A DNA stretch of 64,000 bases from Gammaproteobacteria bacterium (GTDB lineage Bacteria; Pseudomonadota; Gammaproteobacteria; SZUA-140): the NCBI GenBank assembly GCA_021648525.1, contig JAKISP010000015.1, forward strand, positions 1-64,000. The letters are read 5' to 3'. Both the position numbers and the translations under genes were made by a program. A model generated the notes under the pieces. That model saw only the letters and a program-made list of their open reading frames with translations, was not told the DNA's origin and made no database searches. This document shows, one piece after another, positions 1 to 8,246 of this stretch (position 1 is the stretch's first letter; each line of letters opens with the position of its first letter).

Positions 1-878
1 GTTACGGTAATGGCGACACGATGGAGGATGCGCGACAAGCTTGTGGTGCAGGTGGTGAGCGCAACAGTACCCTGGCCGGTTCCAGTCTTAACAACATGAC
101 GTTTACACGCGGCAATATTGCCTGGCGGGTAATGTGGAAAAATATGTTTCTACGCAGCGATAAACGCTTAATGGAAATGATGATGAATCTCTCTGGCACA
201 GTCATCCTGAGTAAAGATTTAAGCAATGAAAATTCCGCCACAGAGACCCGAACATTGCCCTCGATTTTACACACTCGGCGGGGTGAACTCCTTAATGCAC
301 TACTGGAAGGCAACCAGTCTGTCACGATCCAGGGCTGTGTCTCTGATAGTGATGAGATGGCCTGTACCAACCTCACCAATAAAACCATTCAACTTGGTGC
401 GAATAACGGCCTGAATGATCGAGTCATCGTCATTATGACCGGAATCGCTGACAAGATTCGTAACCGTCAGGCGTTGGCCAGTAACGAGATCGGTCTGCTC
501 AGTGCCACCAAAATTCCCATTTACAAAATCCTCAATGTCGCCAGCGCCATGAGTGGCTCAGTGGTCACCAATCAGACCTCAAAATATGCAGACATCGTTT
601 CCAAGGATATTCTCTACAGCTACATCAATGATCTACTCGACATGGTGGTGGCTTCGACTACCAGCAGCACGTTTATGGCGAGTGACGAGGGTAAGGAATA
701 TAAAAAAGGGGTCGCTGAAGCGCGTCAACAAATTGCACTGATGAAGTCTGCAAACTTCAACGATCTATCACGCCATGTAGATATGATCCGTGAAACGCAA
801 CTCTATGAACGGATGTTGGTCGCCGCTATGTCACCTGCTTTAGCCGAGAGTATGCGATACGCAGGTTCTCTTAGATAA
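1..878 (+). CDS. TraH-like ICE conjugation protein (TIGR03755/PFL_4711 family), 5' end cut by window
   Basis: The frame is open to the left edge, so the N-terminal part is missing; about 290 residues are visible. The visible part resembles the C-terminal half of the TraH-like proteins of integrative conjugative elements, with the segment around 'SLNNMTFTRGNIAWRVMWKN' and 'EMMMNLSGTVIL' followed by a mostly helical tail. Family members act in the periplasm or outer membrane as part of the conjugative type IV secretion machinery. It lies 20 bases before traG in the same orientation, the normal order for ICE transfer regions, so the two are probably one transcript. The assignment rests on recognised family pattern and synteny. 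Confidence 0.82.
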   Translation, partial: YGNGDTMEDARQACGAGGERNSTLAGSSLNNMTFTRGNIAWRVMWKNMFLRSDKRLMEMMMNLSGTVILSKDLSNENSATETRTLPSILHTRRGELLNALLEGNQSVTIQGCVSDSDEMACTNLTNKTIQLGANNGLNDRVIVIMTGIADKIRNRQALASNEIGLLSATKIPIYKILNVASAMSGSVVTNQTSKYADIVSKDILYSYINDLLDMVVASTTSSTFMASDEGKEYKKGVAEARQQIALMKSANFNDLSRHVDMIRETQLYERMLVAAMSPALAESMRYAGSLR

Positions 879-898
879 CGCAGGAGAGGTAAGCATCA

Positions 899-3709
899 AT
901 GGGTTCCTGGGATATCTATACCTACGGTGGTGGCGATGTATTGCTGCAACTGTTCAACGGTTTGGTGGCGCTATTAGGTGATAACAACTTTCTGGTGTTG
1001 CTCAAACTCACCTCGTTGATCACCGTGTTGTGGGTCATCATTGAAGCGCTGTTCATGAAGCGGCCGCTCAGTGTTCAGCCTTTTCTGGTGGTCATTTTAG
1101 TCTTCTATATCCTGTTTATTCCACGGGTTAATGTCATCATCACGGATCGTATTGATCCCAGTAATAGCGGTGTTGTAGCAAATGTACCCATTGGGCTAGG
1201 CTTTACGGCTTCTTTGGCCAGTACCACAGGCGACTGGATGAGCCGCGCTTTTGAGACGGTCTTTACGCTACCCAATGAACTGCAATACGGCACTAACGGT
1301 CTGCTGTTCGGTAGTAATTTGTTACGCGCTGCGTCCCAATTTGAGATCACCGATAGTCGTTTGGCGGCTAACGTTTCAGAGTTTATGCAGCAGTGTGTCT
1401 TCTACGACATCCTCACCGGATTTTATACCTGGGGGGATATTGTTAATGACCCTGACCTATGGGGAATGCTGCAAAGCACAGCAAATCCGGCGCGTTCATT
1501 TCAATATCAAGACACCTCAGGCAGCAAGAGCATTTTCACCTGCCCTGCCGGGGCGGCCCTGCTTAATACCGACTGGGGCAATGAGATGACTCAGGCTCAA
1601 GCGGTCTACGGCGGTCGAATGTTTCCTGGAGATCCACTGGCACAGGCAAAGTTCATGGCCGCGCTTCCGGTCTCTTATGCCTATATGAGTAACATTAGCA
1701 CTACAGCCGCAAACTCCATTCGTCAGAACATGATGTCTAATGCAGTGAAACGCTCGTTAACACGATTTGCCGCTCGTGCTGATGCAGGTGCGGCAGCGCA
1801 AGATCTGGCACTGGCACAAGCCGAAGCACAGCGCCGAACCACTTACTCGGTACTTGGGGTGTTGGCCGGGGAAACCTTGCCCTTACTGCGCAATGTTTTT
1901 GAAGTGCTGATCTACGGCATGTTTCCATTTTTTCTGATTCTGATGTTCACGCCAGCGGCAGGCAAAGCATTGATGTTTTATCTCAAATCGCTTTTCTGGT
2001 TACAACTCTGGGCACCGCTCTACGCCTTGCTCAACCTCATCATGGTCAGCTACTCCGCCAATACAGGAACAGCAGTGGCGACGCTGGCAACTGGTGGGCA
2101 AGAACTAACACTAGCTACGACTACGGCACTGGGGGCCGTCAACGCTGATATCGCATCCATTGCCAGCTACATGGCATGGATGATTCCGTTGATATCATGG
2201 GGTGTGGTTAATGCTGGAGCGGGTATGTCGATGTCTATGTTGGCTTCTGGTTTAGGCGCAATCACTCAGCAAGCCGGTGCCCGTGCAGCGGCAGATGTAT
2301 CGCAAGGTAATGTCAGCATGGGCAATATGGGGATGTATAACCAAAGTGCGTTTAAAAATGACTTCGCGCCAAGTTATGCGGGTGGTGGCACAATGATGGA
2401 CAGCCAAGGTACGACCCATACTATGACTCATGCTGGCGGGGATTTTGAGAACTATCAAAAACACTCACTTGGTGCTAGCTCTACGATCACCAGCGCGATG
2501 AAATCTGGGACACAAACACAAGCAGCAGAGATGGTGACAGCGACCAGAAATGAATTTGCTGAACACGGCAGCATGATCCAGGCGAGCAATCAAAAGATCG
2601 ACAGTTTTATGTCTCAGGCTAATAGTAGCGTATCCACCAGTGACTCCTGGCGCTCCGATGAAATGGCATCGGCGCAGAAAGAGTATTCCGAAGCCCAGCG
2701 GCTTCAAACTCAGTTTGGAGAAGGTCGGGGTTATACCAACCAGCAATCGGCTGCGATGCTTGGCATGGCTGCACTTGCAGCCCATGAACCAGGACTTATA
2801 TCAATGGTATCTCCCGTCAGTCTGAAAGCGCAATTGGGGCTTGAAGGTAAGAGTACCGCCCAGATCAGCCAAGACTTCAAGGAAGCCGTTCAATTCGTTA
2901 ACGACACTAACTATGGCGAGCAATGGAGAGAGGCTGAGAGTGCTGTCAACAGCACGGCGGCTCAGGTTTCCCAAGCGACTAACGATAGTAGCGCTAAAGG
3001 CGTGACAAGTGCTCTGAATGACCAGACGAGCCATGGGGTTCGAGTCCAAGCGTCTTTTCAAGAATCTCAGAGCTGGCAGCAAGCAGCCTCCCGGATGAAC
3101 GAAGAGGGGTTTAGTTTTTCTGCGGATACCAGCGGGGCAATGCTACAGTTCATGCGATCCCGGCATGATGGCAATCATGTGTCAGAAATGATCGCTCAAC
3201 ACAATCAAGGCGATATGCAAGGCACTCAATTTATCGCGGGCGAAGCCGCTGAGTTCGCCAAAACATTTGGTGTTGAATTAGCGGGAGTAAAAGAATCGCC
3301 GTCAGTAGACGGAGTAGCCTCCACAGGTCAGCGCTATATGAATGAAGTCGGTGATCAATCCGATGAAATAACAGATGTGGCGAGAAACAATGGCACCACT
3401 GTTCGCCAAATGACTGCACGTTCAGGGATACAATCCGATGCGCAGATCAATTCAGATGCACTCAATCTCGCAGTTGAAACAGATCAGCAATTCTTGGATG
3501 TTGGAGCAAAAATTGATAAGGGGAAAGCAGGAACAACGACTGCGGGGCAAGTGGTCAGAGACAAAACTGAACACCAAACAGACCCTGAAAACAGCTCACT
3601 TTTGGTCGATGCTATCGGAGATGGCGCTGAGAGAGTATTACCTAGTGAACGTCAGATAGAGGGCATCAAAGATAAAGGGAAGAAATTAATCAATGATTTC
3701 TTCGACTAA
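899..3709 (+). CDS. traG: TraG N-terminal-domain conjugal transfer protein (mating-pair stabilisation)
   Basis: This 936-residue inner-membrane protein starts 'MGSWDIYTYGGGDVLLQLFN', characteristic of the TraG N-terminal domain. Hydrophobic segments are visible at about residues 28-50, 58-77, 340-360, 365-390 and 430-450. The last 480 residues are hydrophilic, rich in Ser, Gln and Ala, and look coiled-coil or disordered. In F-like and ICE systems TraG helps assemble the pilus and stabilise mating pairs, and it is the target of entry exclusion. The start has an AGGAGAGGT ribosome site 11 bases upstream. It is preceded by the TraH-like gene; its last 24 bases overlap a convergent gene. Confidence 0.9.
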   Translation: MGSWDIYTYGGGDVLLQLFNGLVALLGDNNFLVLLKLTSLITVLWVIIEALFMKRPLSVQPFLVVILVFYILFIPRVNVIITDRIDPSNSGVVANVPIGLGFTASLASTTGDWMSRAFETVFTLPNELQYGTNGLLFGSNLLRAASQFEITDSRLAANVSEFMQQCVFYDILTGFYTWGDIVNDPDLWGMLQSTANPARSFQYQDTSGSKSIFTCPAGAALLNTDWGNEMTQAQAVYGGRMFPGDPLAQAKFMAALPVSYAYMSNISTTAANSIRQNMMSNAVKRSLTRFAARADAGAAAQDLALAQAEAQRRTTYSVLGVLAGETLPLLRNVFEVLIYGMFPFFLILMFTPAAGKALMFYLKSLFWLQLWAPLYALLNLIMVSYSANTGTAVATLATGGQELTLATTTALGAVNADIASIASYMAWMIPLISWGVVNAGAGMSMSMLASGLGAITQQAGARAAADVSQGNVSMGNMGMYNQSAFKNDFAPSYAGGGTMMDSQGTTHTMTHAGGDFENYQKHSLGASSTITSAMKSGTQTQAAEMVTATRNEFAEHGSMIQASNQKIDSFMSQANSSVSTSDSWRSDEMASAQKEYSEAQRLQTQFGEGRGYTNQQSAAMLGMAALAAHEPGLISMVSPVSLKAQLGLEGKSTAQISQDFKEAVQFVNDTNYGEQWREAESAVNSTAAQVSQATNDSSAKGVTSALNDQTSHGVRVQASFQESQSWQQAASRMNEEGFSFSADTSGAMLQFMRSRHDGNHVSEMIAQHNQGDMQGTQFIAGEAAEFAKTFGVELAGVKESPSVDGVASTGQRYMNEVGDQSDEITDVARNNGTTVRQMTARSGIQSDAQINSDALNLAVETDQQFLDVGAKIDKGKAGTTTAGQVVRDKTEHQTDPENSSLLVDAIGDGAERVLPSERQIEGIKDKGKKLINDFFD

Positions 3710-3994
3710 CAGTGAGGTGTACTCGTCATCATCCAAATGCGAACCATATACCCCATAATGGTGGAATCGTTGATCGAATTCTTCCTCATCCTCTCTTCGC
3801 CGCATCTCTTCTAACTTTTTCTGCCTTACAGGAGAATTGATCGGAGCCAACGCCGCAGGTTTGGGAAAGAATATTCGAGTAAAACAATACGCCCCAATAG
3901 CCAGACCTAGCAACCAGTGAGTAAAGTATCCAACCACCACTGCCAAAAACAGGGCCATCAGTGAATCCATGATTACTAGGACTACTTTTCTCAT
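3686..3994 (-). CDS. Small inner-membrane protein, convergent with traG (DUF3742-like or entry-exclusion candidate)
   Basis: This 102-residue protein has two adjacent hydrophobic stretches at about residues 3-35 and then a charged tail with 'EEMRRREDEEEFDQRFHHY' and an acidic C-terminus. The ATG at 3994 is preferred over an upstream TTG at 4018 because GGAGG sits 7-8 bases before it. It runs against traG and overlaps the end of traG by 24 bases. ICEs of this class often carry a small DUF3742 membrane protein next to traG, and in SXT-like elements the exclusion protein Eex lies beside traG. Neither name can be proven here; the membrane topology and position are what is seen. Confidence 0.6.
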   Translation of the reverse strand: MRKVVLVIMDSLMALFLAVVVGYFTHWLLGLAIGAYCFTRIFFPKPAALAPINSPVRQKKLEEMRRREDEEEFDQRFHHYGVYGSHLDDDEYTSLLVEEIID

Positions 3995-4019
3995 CGTCTT
4001 GCCCTCCAAATGCTCCAAT

Positions 4020-4972
4020 GAATCTTAGGGCATATTGATGACACAGACCACTTTTTTATTTAGATTGGCAAAACAGATCACCGGAATTTGAGCAGTTAGG
4101 CCATCTGGTTAGAATCCAACCTGACAGTTCACCATGCATTGCAGACGTTGGGTAGCGGCCGCTAAATGCCGGTAGTGTCGCGAGAGGAGTCGCTCGAAGC
4201 TGATCATTGGGTTTCTGACGAGCCCAAATTTCTTTCAAATATTCTCAGCGTGTAACTTGATGATTGTCAGGATATAATTCAGTTTTGTTATGATGGGTGT
4301 CCGGCTAAGCTCTGCTCAACCCACATCTATCATTAACGTATGGAGGGGGAAAGGGGGTGGAGGGATTGAAATGTAGTCACCTGTTTGGGTTGGTTAATAA
4401 ATAATCCCTCCATCCATTTTTTGCTTTTGTACAGCATTCGTCATTCTAGCGCGACCAAAGGAAGTCTCTTCAGGGGGAGGCCGGAATCCAGATACCACTG
4501 AACTAGCAGTGTTTGATGTCGGTACTTCATGTGTACGGATCCCTTGATCCTGAAAGAGTTGCTGGTGCTAGTAAGCACCTCGCTTTTCCAGGGCCCCGAG
4601 ATCGACCAATACCTGATGAAAAAACGACGAAGCGAGACTCAGGATGAAATGTTACAGCGGCAAGGGTTACTGGTATGAAATTTATTCCGGACAGTAATGA
4701 GTCAGAGTGGGCTTTTTTGTGCTTGGGAGTTTGTTGCGCAGAATAATCTTTGTCCTACAGATATTCTGGTGTTTGTATGTCATGAAGTTGTTGTTAGTAG
4801 GGTTGGGTGTGCAGTGAACTAAGTATCGTGCCCCGGAATTCCATGTCGGAATCCAGAAAAAAGAAGTGCTTAAAATGCGAGAGGGTGGCGACTCACTGTG
4901 CCACATCTCTCGCATTCTATATGTGGGCTATAGTGTAGTGCGACGTGCATGTGGTCAAAAAAAACATAACGA
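4020..4972. other. 950-bp stretch without a convincing gene
   Basis: No reading frame here has both a good ribosome site and a recognisable product. A 49-codon plus-strand frame at 4529-4678 has coding-like composition ('LILKELLVLVSTSLFQ') but no clear ribosome site and may be a relic of an ICE gene. A strong hairpin lies at 4874-4916. Confidence 0.5.
4874..4916. repeat. Long hairpin (10-bp plus 5-bp stem)
   Basis: AATGCGAGAG (4874-4883) pairs perfectly with CTCTCGCATT (4907-4916), and inside it GTGGC (4885-4889) pairs with GCCAC (4900-4904) around a 10-base loop. No T-run follows on the plus strand, so it is not a classical terminator. It lies just downstream (minus sense) of the small basic protein gene at 4973-5122 and could be its transcript end or a recombination or transfer site of the ICE. 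Confidence 0.6.
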
Positions 4973-5122
4973 CTATTTTTTTGGCCTCTTTCCTTTATGC
5001 TCATCTTGGCTTAATAGTGATGCGCCCATAGAGCGAATTTCCCTTGGGGTAGCCTTTCCTGTTTTCATTGCTTTTGATGCAATAGACGAAACTTTATTGC
5101 CAGTTTTTTTACGTGCAGTCAT
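4973..5122 (-). CDS. Tiny lysine-rich basic protein (49 aa)
   Basis: The 49-residue product starts 'MTARKKTGNKVSSIASKAMK' and contains 'GASLLSQDEHKGKRPKK'. It resembles short basic proteins with repeated 'ASKxL...SxAGSALSQ' patterns that occur near DUF3892 genes, ICEs and prophages; no function is established for them that I can name. GAGG lies 7 bases before the ATG at 5122, which decides this start over an upstream in-frame one at 5185. It is 56 bases downstream of the DUF3892 gene in the same orientation, so the two probably form one transcript. The charge suggests nucleic-acid binding, which is inference only. Confidence 0.6.
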   Translation of the reverse strand: MTARKKTGNKVSSIASKAMKTGKATPREIRSMGASLLSQDEHKGKRPKK

Positions 5123-5178
5123 GTGAAAACCTCGTGATTTAATATTTCCCCTAATGGGTAGAATGGGTTTGGTTGAAA

Positions 5179-5439
5179 TTAACAATCAGGTAAATCACCC
5201 AAGTTGTTTTTGCTGGTGCTATCTCGGTCTGTTCGGAGATACTTGCCACTTCTTCCGTTGGCAACATGAATCTCAGTCCGACCGCTTTTCCACGGTACAT
5301 GGTAGGTGTGAATACCACTCTCAATATCCCTTATTGCATCGGTCTTACTTCTTGGCGACCATGCCTGTCCCGGATCGCATAGTTTTGTGATGTCTCCATC
5401 TCGGTCTTTCCCCGTATTCCTTACAGCTCGATCACTCAT
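5179..5439 (-). CDS. DUF3892 domain protein
   Basis: The 86-residue product fits the DUF3892 pattern: 'GKDRDGDITKLCDPG', then 'WSPRSKTDAIRDIESG', a 'HTYHV' strand, and the C-terminal 'KYLRTDRD...NNLGDLP' motif. The domain is small, presumed cytoplasmic, and has no known activity; it is common in mobile-element cargo. AAGGA lies 8 bases before the ATG at 5439. It is divergent from the XRE regulator gene at 5573, and the shared intergenic region carries palindromic operator-like sites, so the regulator may control both directions. Confidence 0.75.
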   Translation of the reverse strand: MSDRAVRNTGKDRDGDITKLCDPGQAWSPRSKTDAIRDIESGIHTYHVPWKSGRTEIHVANGRSGKYLRTDRDSTSKNNLGDLPDC

Positions 5440-5480
5440 AGTGTTTTTCCTTGATAATTAAATAAATGTCATATATATTT

Positions 5481-5496
5481 TGACGAAATCGTCAAG
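5481..5496. promoter_or_regulatory. Perfect palindrome, likely operator of the XRE regulator
   Basis: TTGACGA-AA-TCGTCAA is a perfect inverted repeat with 7-bp arms. It lies 41 bases before the DUF3892 start and 77 bases before the XRE regulator, and a related site follows at 5553. Size and symmetry match lambda-repressor-type operators; the link to the neighbouring regulator is inferred. Confidence 0.6.
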
Positions 5497-5552
5497 TGTT
5501 AGGCTAAAAAATAAGGCCTAACGGCCTAGCGTTTTTTATCGTCAACAATAAC

Positions 5553-5568
5553 TATACGGAACCGTCAA
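5553..5568. promoter_or_regulatory. Second, imperfect operator-like site next to the XRE start
   Basis: TATACGG-AA-CCGTCAA shares the AA centre and the right arm YCGTCAA with the perfect palindrome at 5481; the left arm is degenerate. A further half-site TCGTCAA lies at 5539-5545. The site ends 4 bases before the ATG at 5573, where a bound repressor would block expression of its own gene. Confidence 0.5.
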
Positions 5569-5572
5569 TTTG

Positions 5573-5914
5573 ATGTCAACACCTAAAGAATCATTGTTCA
5601 AACTGAGATTGTTACAAACACGGAAGATGCGGAAATTGAATCAGGATGAGCTTGCTAACAAAGCAGGTTTACCTTCAACCGCTATTTCTCATTTTGAATC
5701 AGGCGCTAGAAAGCCCTCATTTGATAACCTCAGAAAGCTTGCTGATGCATTAGAGGTTTCAATAGATTATTTAATGGGTAGAGTCGATAGCATCAGTGGC
5801 GATCGATCAATGGAGGCTGAAATATTTCGTGACTATGAAAACCTCACCGATGATGATCGAGAATTAGCTCGTGATTTTATGGCGAGACTTGCAAAGCGTA
5901 ACAAAGACAAATAG
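5573..5914 (+). CDS. XRE-family (lambda cI-like) transcriptional regulator
   Basis: The 113-residue protein has a helix-turn-helix at about residues 8-62 ('LNQDELANKAGLPSTAISHF', 'DNLRKLADALEVSIDYLMGR') and a short C-terminal helix but no peptidase or dimerisation domain. ATG at 5573 is chosen; an in-frame TTG directly before it (5570) is possible. It is 13 bases upstream of an ImmA-type metalloprotease gene. In ICEBs1 and related elements such pairs work as repressor and anti-repressor protease: the protease cuts the repressor after DNA damage or signalling. The role in this ICE is inferred from that pairing. The region is clearly more AT-rich than the transfer genes. Confidence 0.85.
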   Translation: MSTPKESLFKLRLLQTRKMRKLNQDELANKAGLPSTAISHFESGARKPSFDNLRKLADALEVSIDYLMGRVDSISGDRSMEAEIFRDYENLTDDDRELARDFMARLAKRNKDK

Positions 5915-5927
5915 CAGTGAATGTTGA

Positions 5928-6797
5928 ATGACTGAAATATGGAAATCTCGTTCAACGAAACTTGGTGAAAACTTTGCCAAAGAGCTAAAGATCACTTCGT
6001 TACCTGTTGACCCTATTGAAATTGCGGAAGAACTAGATATTTTCGTAGAGCCATTACCAGCTGATAAAAAAGGGGTTTCTGGGATGCTTGTAGAGAGCAA
6101 TAATAATTTCGGTATTAAGTACGCCACATATGTCGACAATATTGGTTTTCAGAATTTCTGTGTTGGGCATGAACTAGGTCATTACAACTTACCTGGTCAC
6201 TATGAGCAACTTATGAGTAACGGATACCACGAATCAACTGCTGGCTTTGTTTCTAAAGAAAGGTATGAGTTGGAAGCAGATCATTTTTCTGCTGGCTTAT
6301 TAATGCCGAGTTATTTGTTTAATGCTGAGTTGAATAAATCTCAGGTTGGCTTTAAGGCTATTGACGTCTTATCACAAAAATGCAAGACATCATTAACAGC
6401 AACAGCCATTCGTTATGCTCAAAAAACACCTGATCCTATAGCCATAATTATTAGTGAGGGACAAACTATACATTACTGCTTTATGTCCGACGAGATGAAG
6501 GAAATCAAGGGGCTGACGTGGATAAAAAAAGGTTCACGATTATCTCAAAATACCGTTACCTCTCGATTTAATAAAATACCCCAAAATATATCAAATAGTA
6601 ATCAAGTAGAGGGTGAGGCTACATTGCTTGATTGGTTTGGTAGTTATTTGGAGTATGAGGTAAATGAAGAGGTTATAGGGCTGGGGCGTTACGGAAAAAC
6701 TTTGACTGTGCTCACCATAGATGAACTACCCGATCAAGAAGACATAGATGATGAAAACGACCTCATCGAGTCTTGGACTCCTAGGTTTAAGCGTTAA
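5928..6797 (+). CDS. ImmA/IrrE-family metallo-endopeptidase
   Basis: The 289-residue protein carries the zinc-protease motif HELGH at residues 81-85, followed by the family motif 'ELEADHFSAGLLMP' at about 114-127, whose Glu supplies the third zinc ligand. The C-terminal 120 residues are variable and probably sense a signal or partner. Proteins of this family cleave the XRE repressor encoded next to them. Here the gene follows the regulator by 13 bases in the same orientation, which fits co-transcription. A hairpin with a T-run at 6828-6849 closes the unit. The substrate is inferred; the fold and active site are visible. Confidence 0.85.
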   Translation: MTEIWKSRSTKLGENFAKELKITSLPVDPIEIAEELDIFVEPLPADKKGVSGMLVESNNNFGIKYATYVDNIGFQNFCVGHELGHYNLPGHYEQLMSNGYHESTAGFVSKERYELEADHFSAGLLMPSYLFNAELNKSQVGFKAIDVLSQKCKTSLTATAIRYAQKTPDPIAIIISEGQTIHYCFMSDEMKEIKGLTWIKKGSRLSQNTVTSRFNKIPQNISNSNQVEGEATLLDWFGSYLEYEVNEEVIGLGRYGKTLTVLTIDELPDQEDIDDENDLIESWTPRFKR

Positions 6798-6827
6798 ATT
6801 GTGAACAGGGAAACCCGGGGCATGGAC

Positions 6828-6849
6828 AAAAGGGGACGCTACCCTTTTT
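6828..6849 (+). terminator. Rho-independent terminator after the ImmA gene
   Basis: AAAAGGG (6828-6834) pairs with CCCTTTT (6842-6848) around a 7-base loop, and the T-rich arm serves as the uridine tail. It lies 30 bases after the stop codon of the metalloprotease gene. Confidence 0.65.
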
Positions 6850-6907
6850 CTAGTGCCAATAACTTAGACCGTAGGCACACTACTATAGCGGGAGGCTTTT
6901 AAACAAT

Positions 6908-7092
6908 TCACCAATACTCAGGTTTGATAATTGGTTTCTTACGAGTGGGTATCATCCCTGGAAGATGAGAGCTGCTCAGCTCATCCTCTGCGATCAATGG
7001 GGTCAGCGTGAAGCTCCCCCATTTTAACGGATACTTTAAATCAGCGACAATGTCGCTGATTTTGCTTCCAATGACAGCTCATGGCTGAAAGT
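6908..7092 (-). pseudogene. Possible truncated gene relic
   Basis: The minus strand has a coding-like frame without a usable start, reading '...SDIVADLKYPLKWGSF' and later 'LIAEDELSSSHLPGMIPTRK' before a stop at 6908-6910. An in-frame stop lies just upstream of the readable part. I do not recognise the family. The composition looks like protein sequence, so it may be the C-terminal remnant of an ICE cargo gene. The rest of the gap (6850-7339) holds a 9-bp perfect hairpin at 7041-7059 (TCAGCGACA-A-TGTCGCTGA) and nothing else I can support. Confidence 0.3.
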
Positions 7093-7339
7093 TCCAGTTG
7101 GATTTCAATACATCAAGGTCTGGTTTGTCTATTCAGCTGACCCACGCACTATAAACGCTAATGTCAGCGGTTTGGCTTAGCAGCCAGTCTGTTGTTACAA
7201 CCCTCGCCGGAAAAGATGTCAGATAGTCTGAGTTACTACACATAAGATGAAAAATAACTCTCCAATACCTTTAAGTTGCGTTTGGCTAACCAATTCTGGC
7301 AAGCTTACTTTTACTTGCCATATGAAAAGAAACGAATGC

Positions 7340-7753
7340 CTACTCTGCAACTTTGCCATCGAGATGAATATTTAACGTCTTTAGAATTTTCTGCAATGTA
7401 GGAGTGTTGGTATTTTGATAACCTTCCTGCTCGTATCGGGTAATCTGCCTTGCACTTACGCCAACTTTTCGACCAAACGCATCAACACTCATGTGAGCGG
7501 CTATTCGATAGCGAATAGGCGTCATCATCAAGTCATCCAGTGAATGGATCTCAATATCTGACGGTTCACTGTTTTTCAGATCATCATACTCTTGCATGTT
7601 TGATCGAATTTCGCCGACCAGTTCCTGCAATTGTGTTCTGTTTGCTTTATCTATGATATCTGGAACATCATCCCTTTTCGGAGAAGAAAGCGATGCAGTT
7701 AACATGTCTAGTTGTTTCTTAGCTGCCGCGTATTGTTTATCACTCGTAATCAT
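7340..7753 (-). CDS. HTH (XRE-type) antitoxin-like regulator
   Basis: The 137-residue protein has a variable N-terminal half and a C-terminal helix-turn-helix at about residues 83-130 ('MSVDAFGRKVGVSARQITRY', 'PTLQKILKTLNIHL'). This layout resembles HigA/MqsA-type antitoxins, in which the DNA-binding domain autoregulates the operon. It overlaps the preceding DUF6932-type gene by 4 bases (ATGA), so translation is coupled and the two products are probably partners. An inverted repeat upstream of the pair (8211-8246) could be its operator. The antitoxin role is inferred from organisation. Confidence 0.7.
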   Translation of the reverse strand: MITSDKQYAAAKKQLDMLTASLSSPKRDDVPDIIDKANRTQLQELVGEIRSNMQEYDDLKNSEPSDIEIHSLDDLMMTPIRYRIAAHMSVDAFGRKVGVSARQITRYEQEGYQNTNTPTLQKILKTLNIHLDGKVAE

Positions 7754-8187
7754 GCTGAATCTCCCAACTTCACGACAATGATTCCTTTTGGATCACCATC
7801 ACGATTTACCTGGAAAAACTTAGGAAACGGCAAACCACTTCCCGCCTCAACAATATTTGCTATAAAAAAATCCAATCCATACTTGAGTTTCATTTCGGCT
7901 CTGGAACCCAGGAAAACGCGATCCAATTTTTCAGTATCCACAGCAGATGTGTATTCCCAACAGCCATCAATATCATTAGGTGCTTCTTTATCGGTGATAA
8001 AGCTACCGTCGATCCATAGTGTTCTAACACCTGACATCTCAAAATTACTCGCAGCCTCACGCAACCCACGCATTAATAATTTTCTACGATCAGTAGAAGA
8101 TCCATACATTGCCTCTACTTCAGCCAGGGAAGCTTGATGCTCTCCTGGCGGTAATTCTCCATTTGTCTGTAGTGCAGGAATACCCAT
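7750..8187 (-). CDS. DUF6932 nucleotidyltransferase-like protein, candidate toxin of a two-gene module
   Basis: The 145-residue protein begins with a short region containing 'LPPGEHQASLAEVEAMYG', then 'STDRRKLLMRGL', then 'WIDGSFITDKEAPNDIDG'. The last motif has the Gly-Ser (61-62) and Asp-x-Asp (72, 74) arrangement of the nucleotidyltransferase fold, as in MNT/AbiEii-like enzymes. The family is known mainly as DUF6932. Its stop overlaps the start of the HTH gene. A toxin that modifies RNA or proteins, held by the HTH partner, is a reasonable model but not shown. The start at 8187 has GAAGGA 11 bases upstream, a rather long spacing. Confidence 0.68.
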   Translation of the reverse strand: MGIPALQTNGELPPGEHQASLAEVEAMYGSSTDRRKLLMRGLREAASNFEMSGVRTLWIDGSFITDKEAPNDIDGCWEYTSAVDTEKLDRVFLGSRAEMKLKYGLDFFIANIVEAGSGLPFPKFFQVNRDGDPKGIIVVKLGDSA

Positions 8188-8210
8188 CTATACAAATATC
8201 CTTCGCCTTT

Positions 8211-8246
8211 ATTATGACTATTGTATCATGACACATTAGTCATTAT
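8211..8246. promoter_or_regulatory. Inverted repeat upstream of the DUF6932/HTH pair
   Basis: ATTATGACTA (8211-8220) is nearly the reverse complement of TAGTCATTAT (8237-8246), one mismatch in ten. It lies 24-59 bases before the first gene of the pair, where a promoter would be expected, so it is a candidate autoregulatory operator. Confidence 0.45.

Noticed and set aside
2-388. 128-codon minus-strand frame at the left edge
   Set aside because: It lies antisense to the TraH-like gene, which has clear family features.
4056-4238. 60-codon minus-strand frame
   Set aside because: There is no ribosome site and no recognisable content; composition is not protein-like enough to report as a gene.
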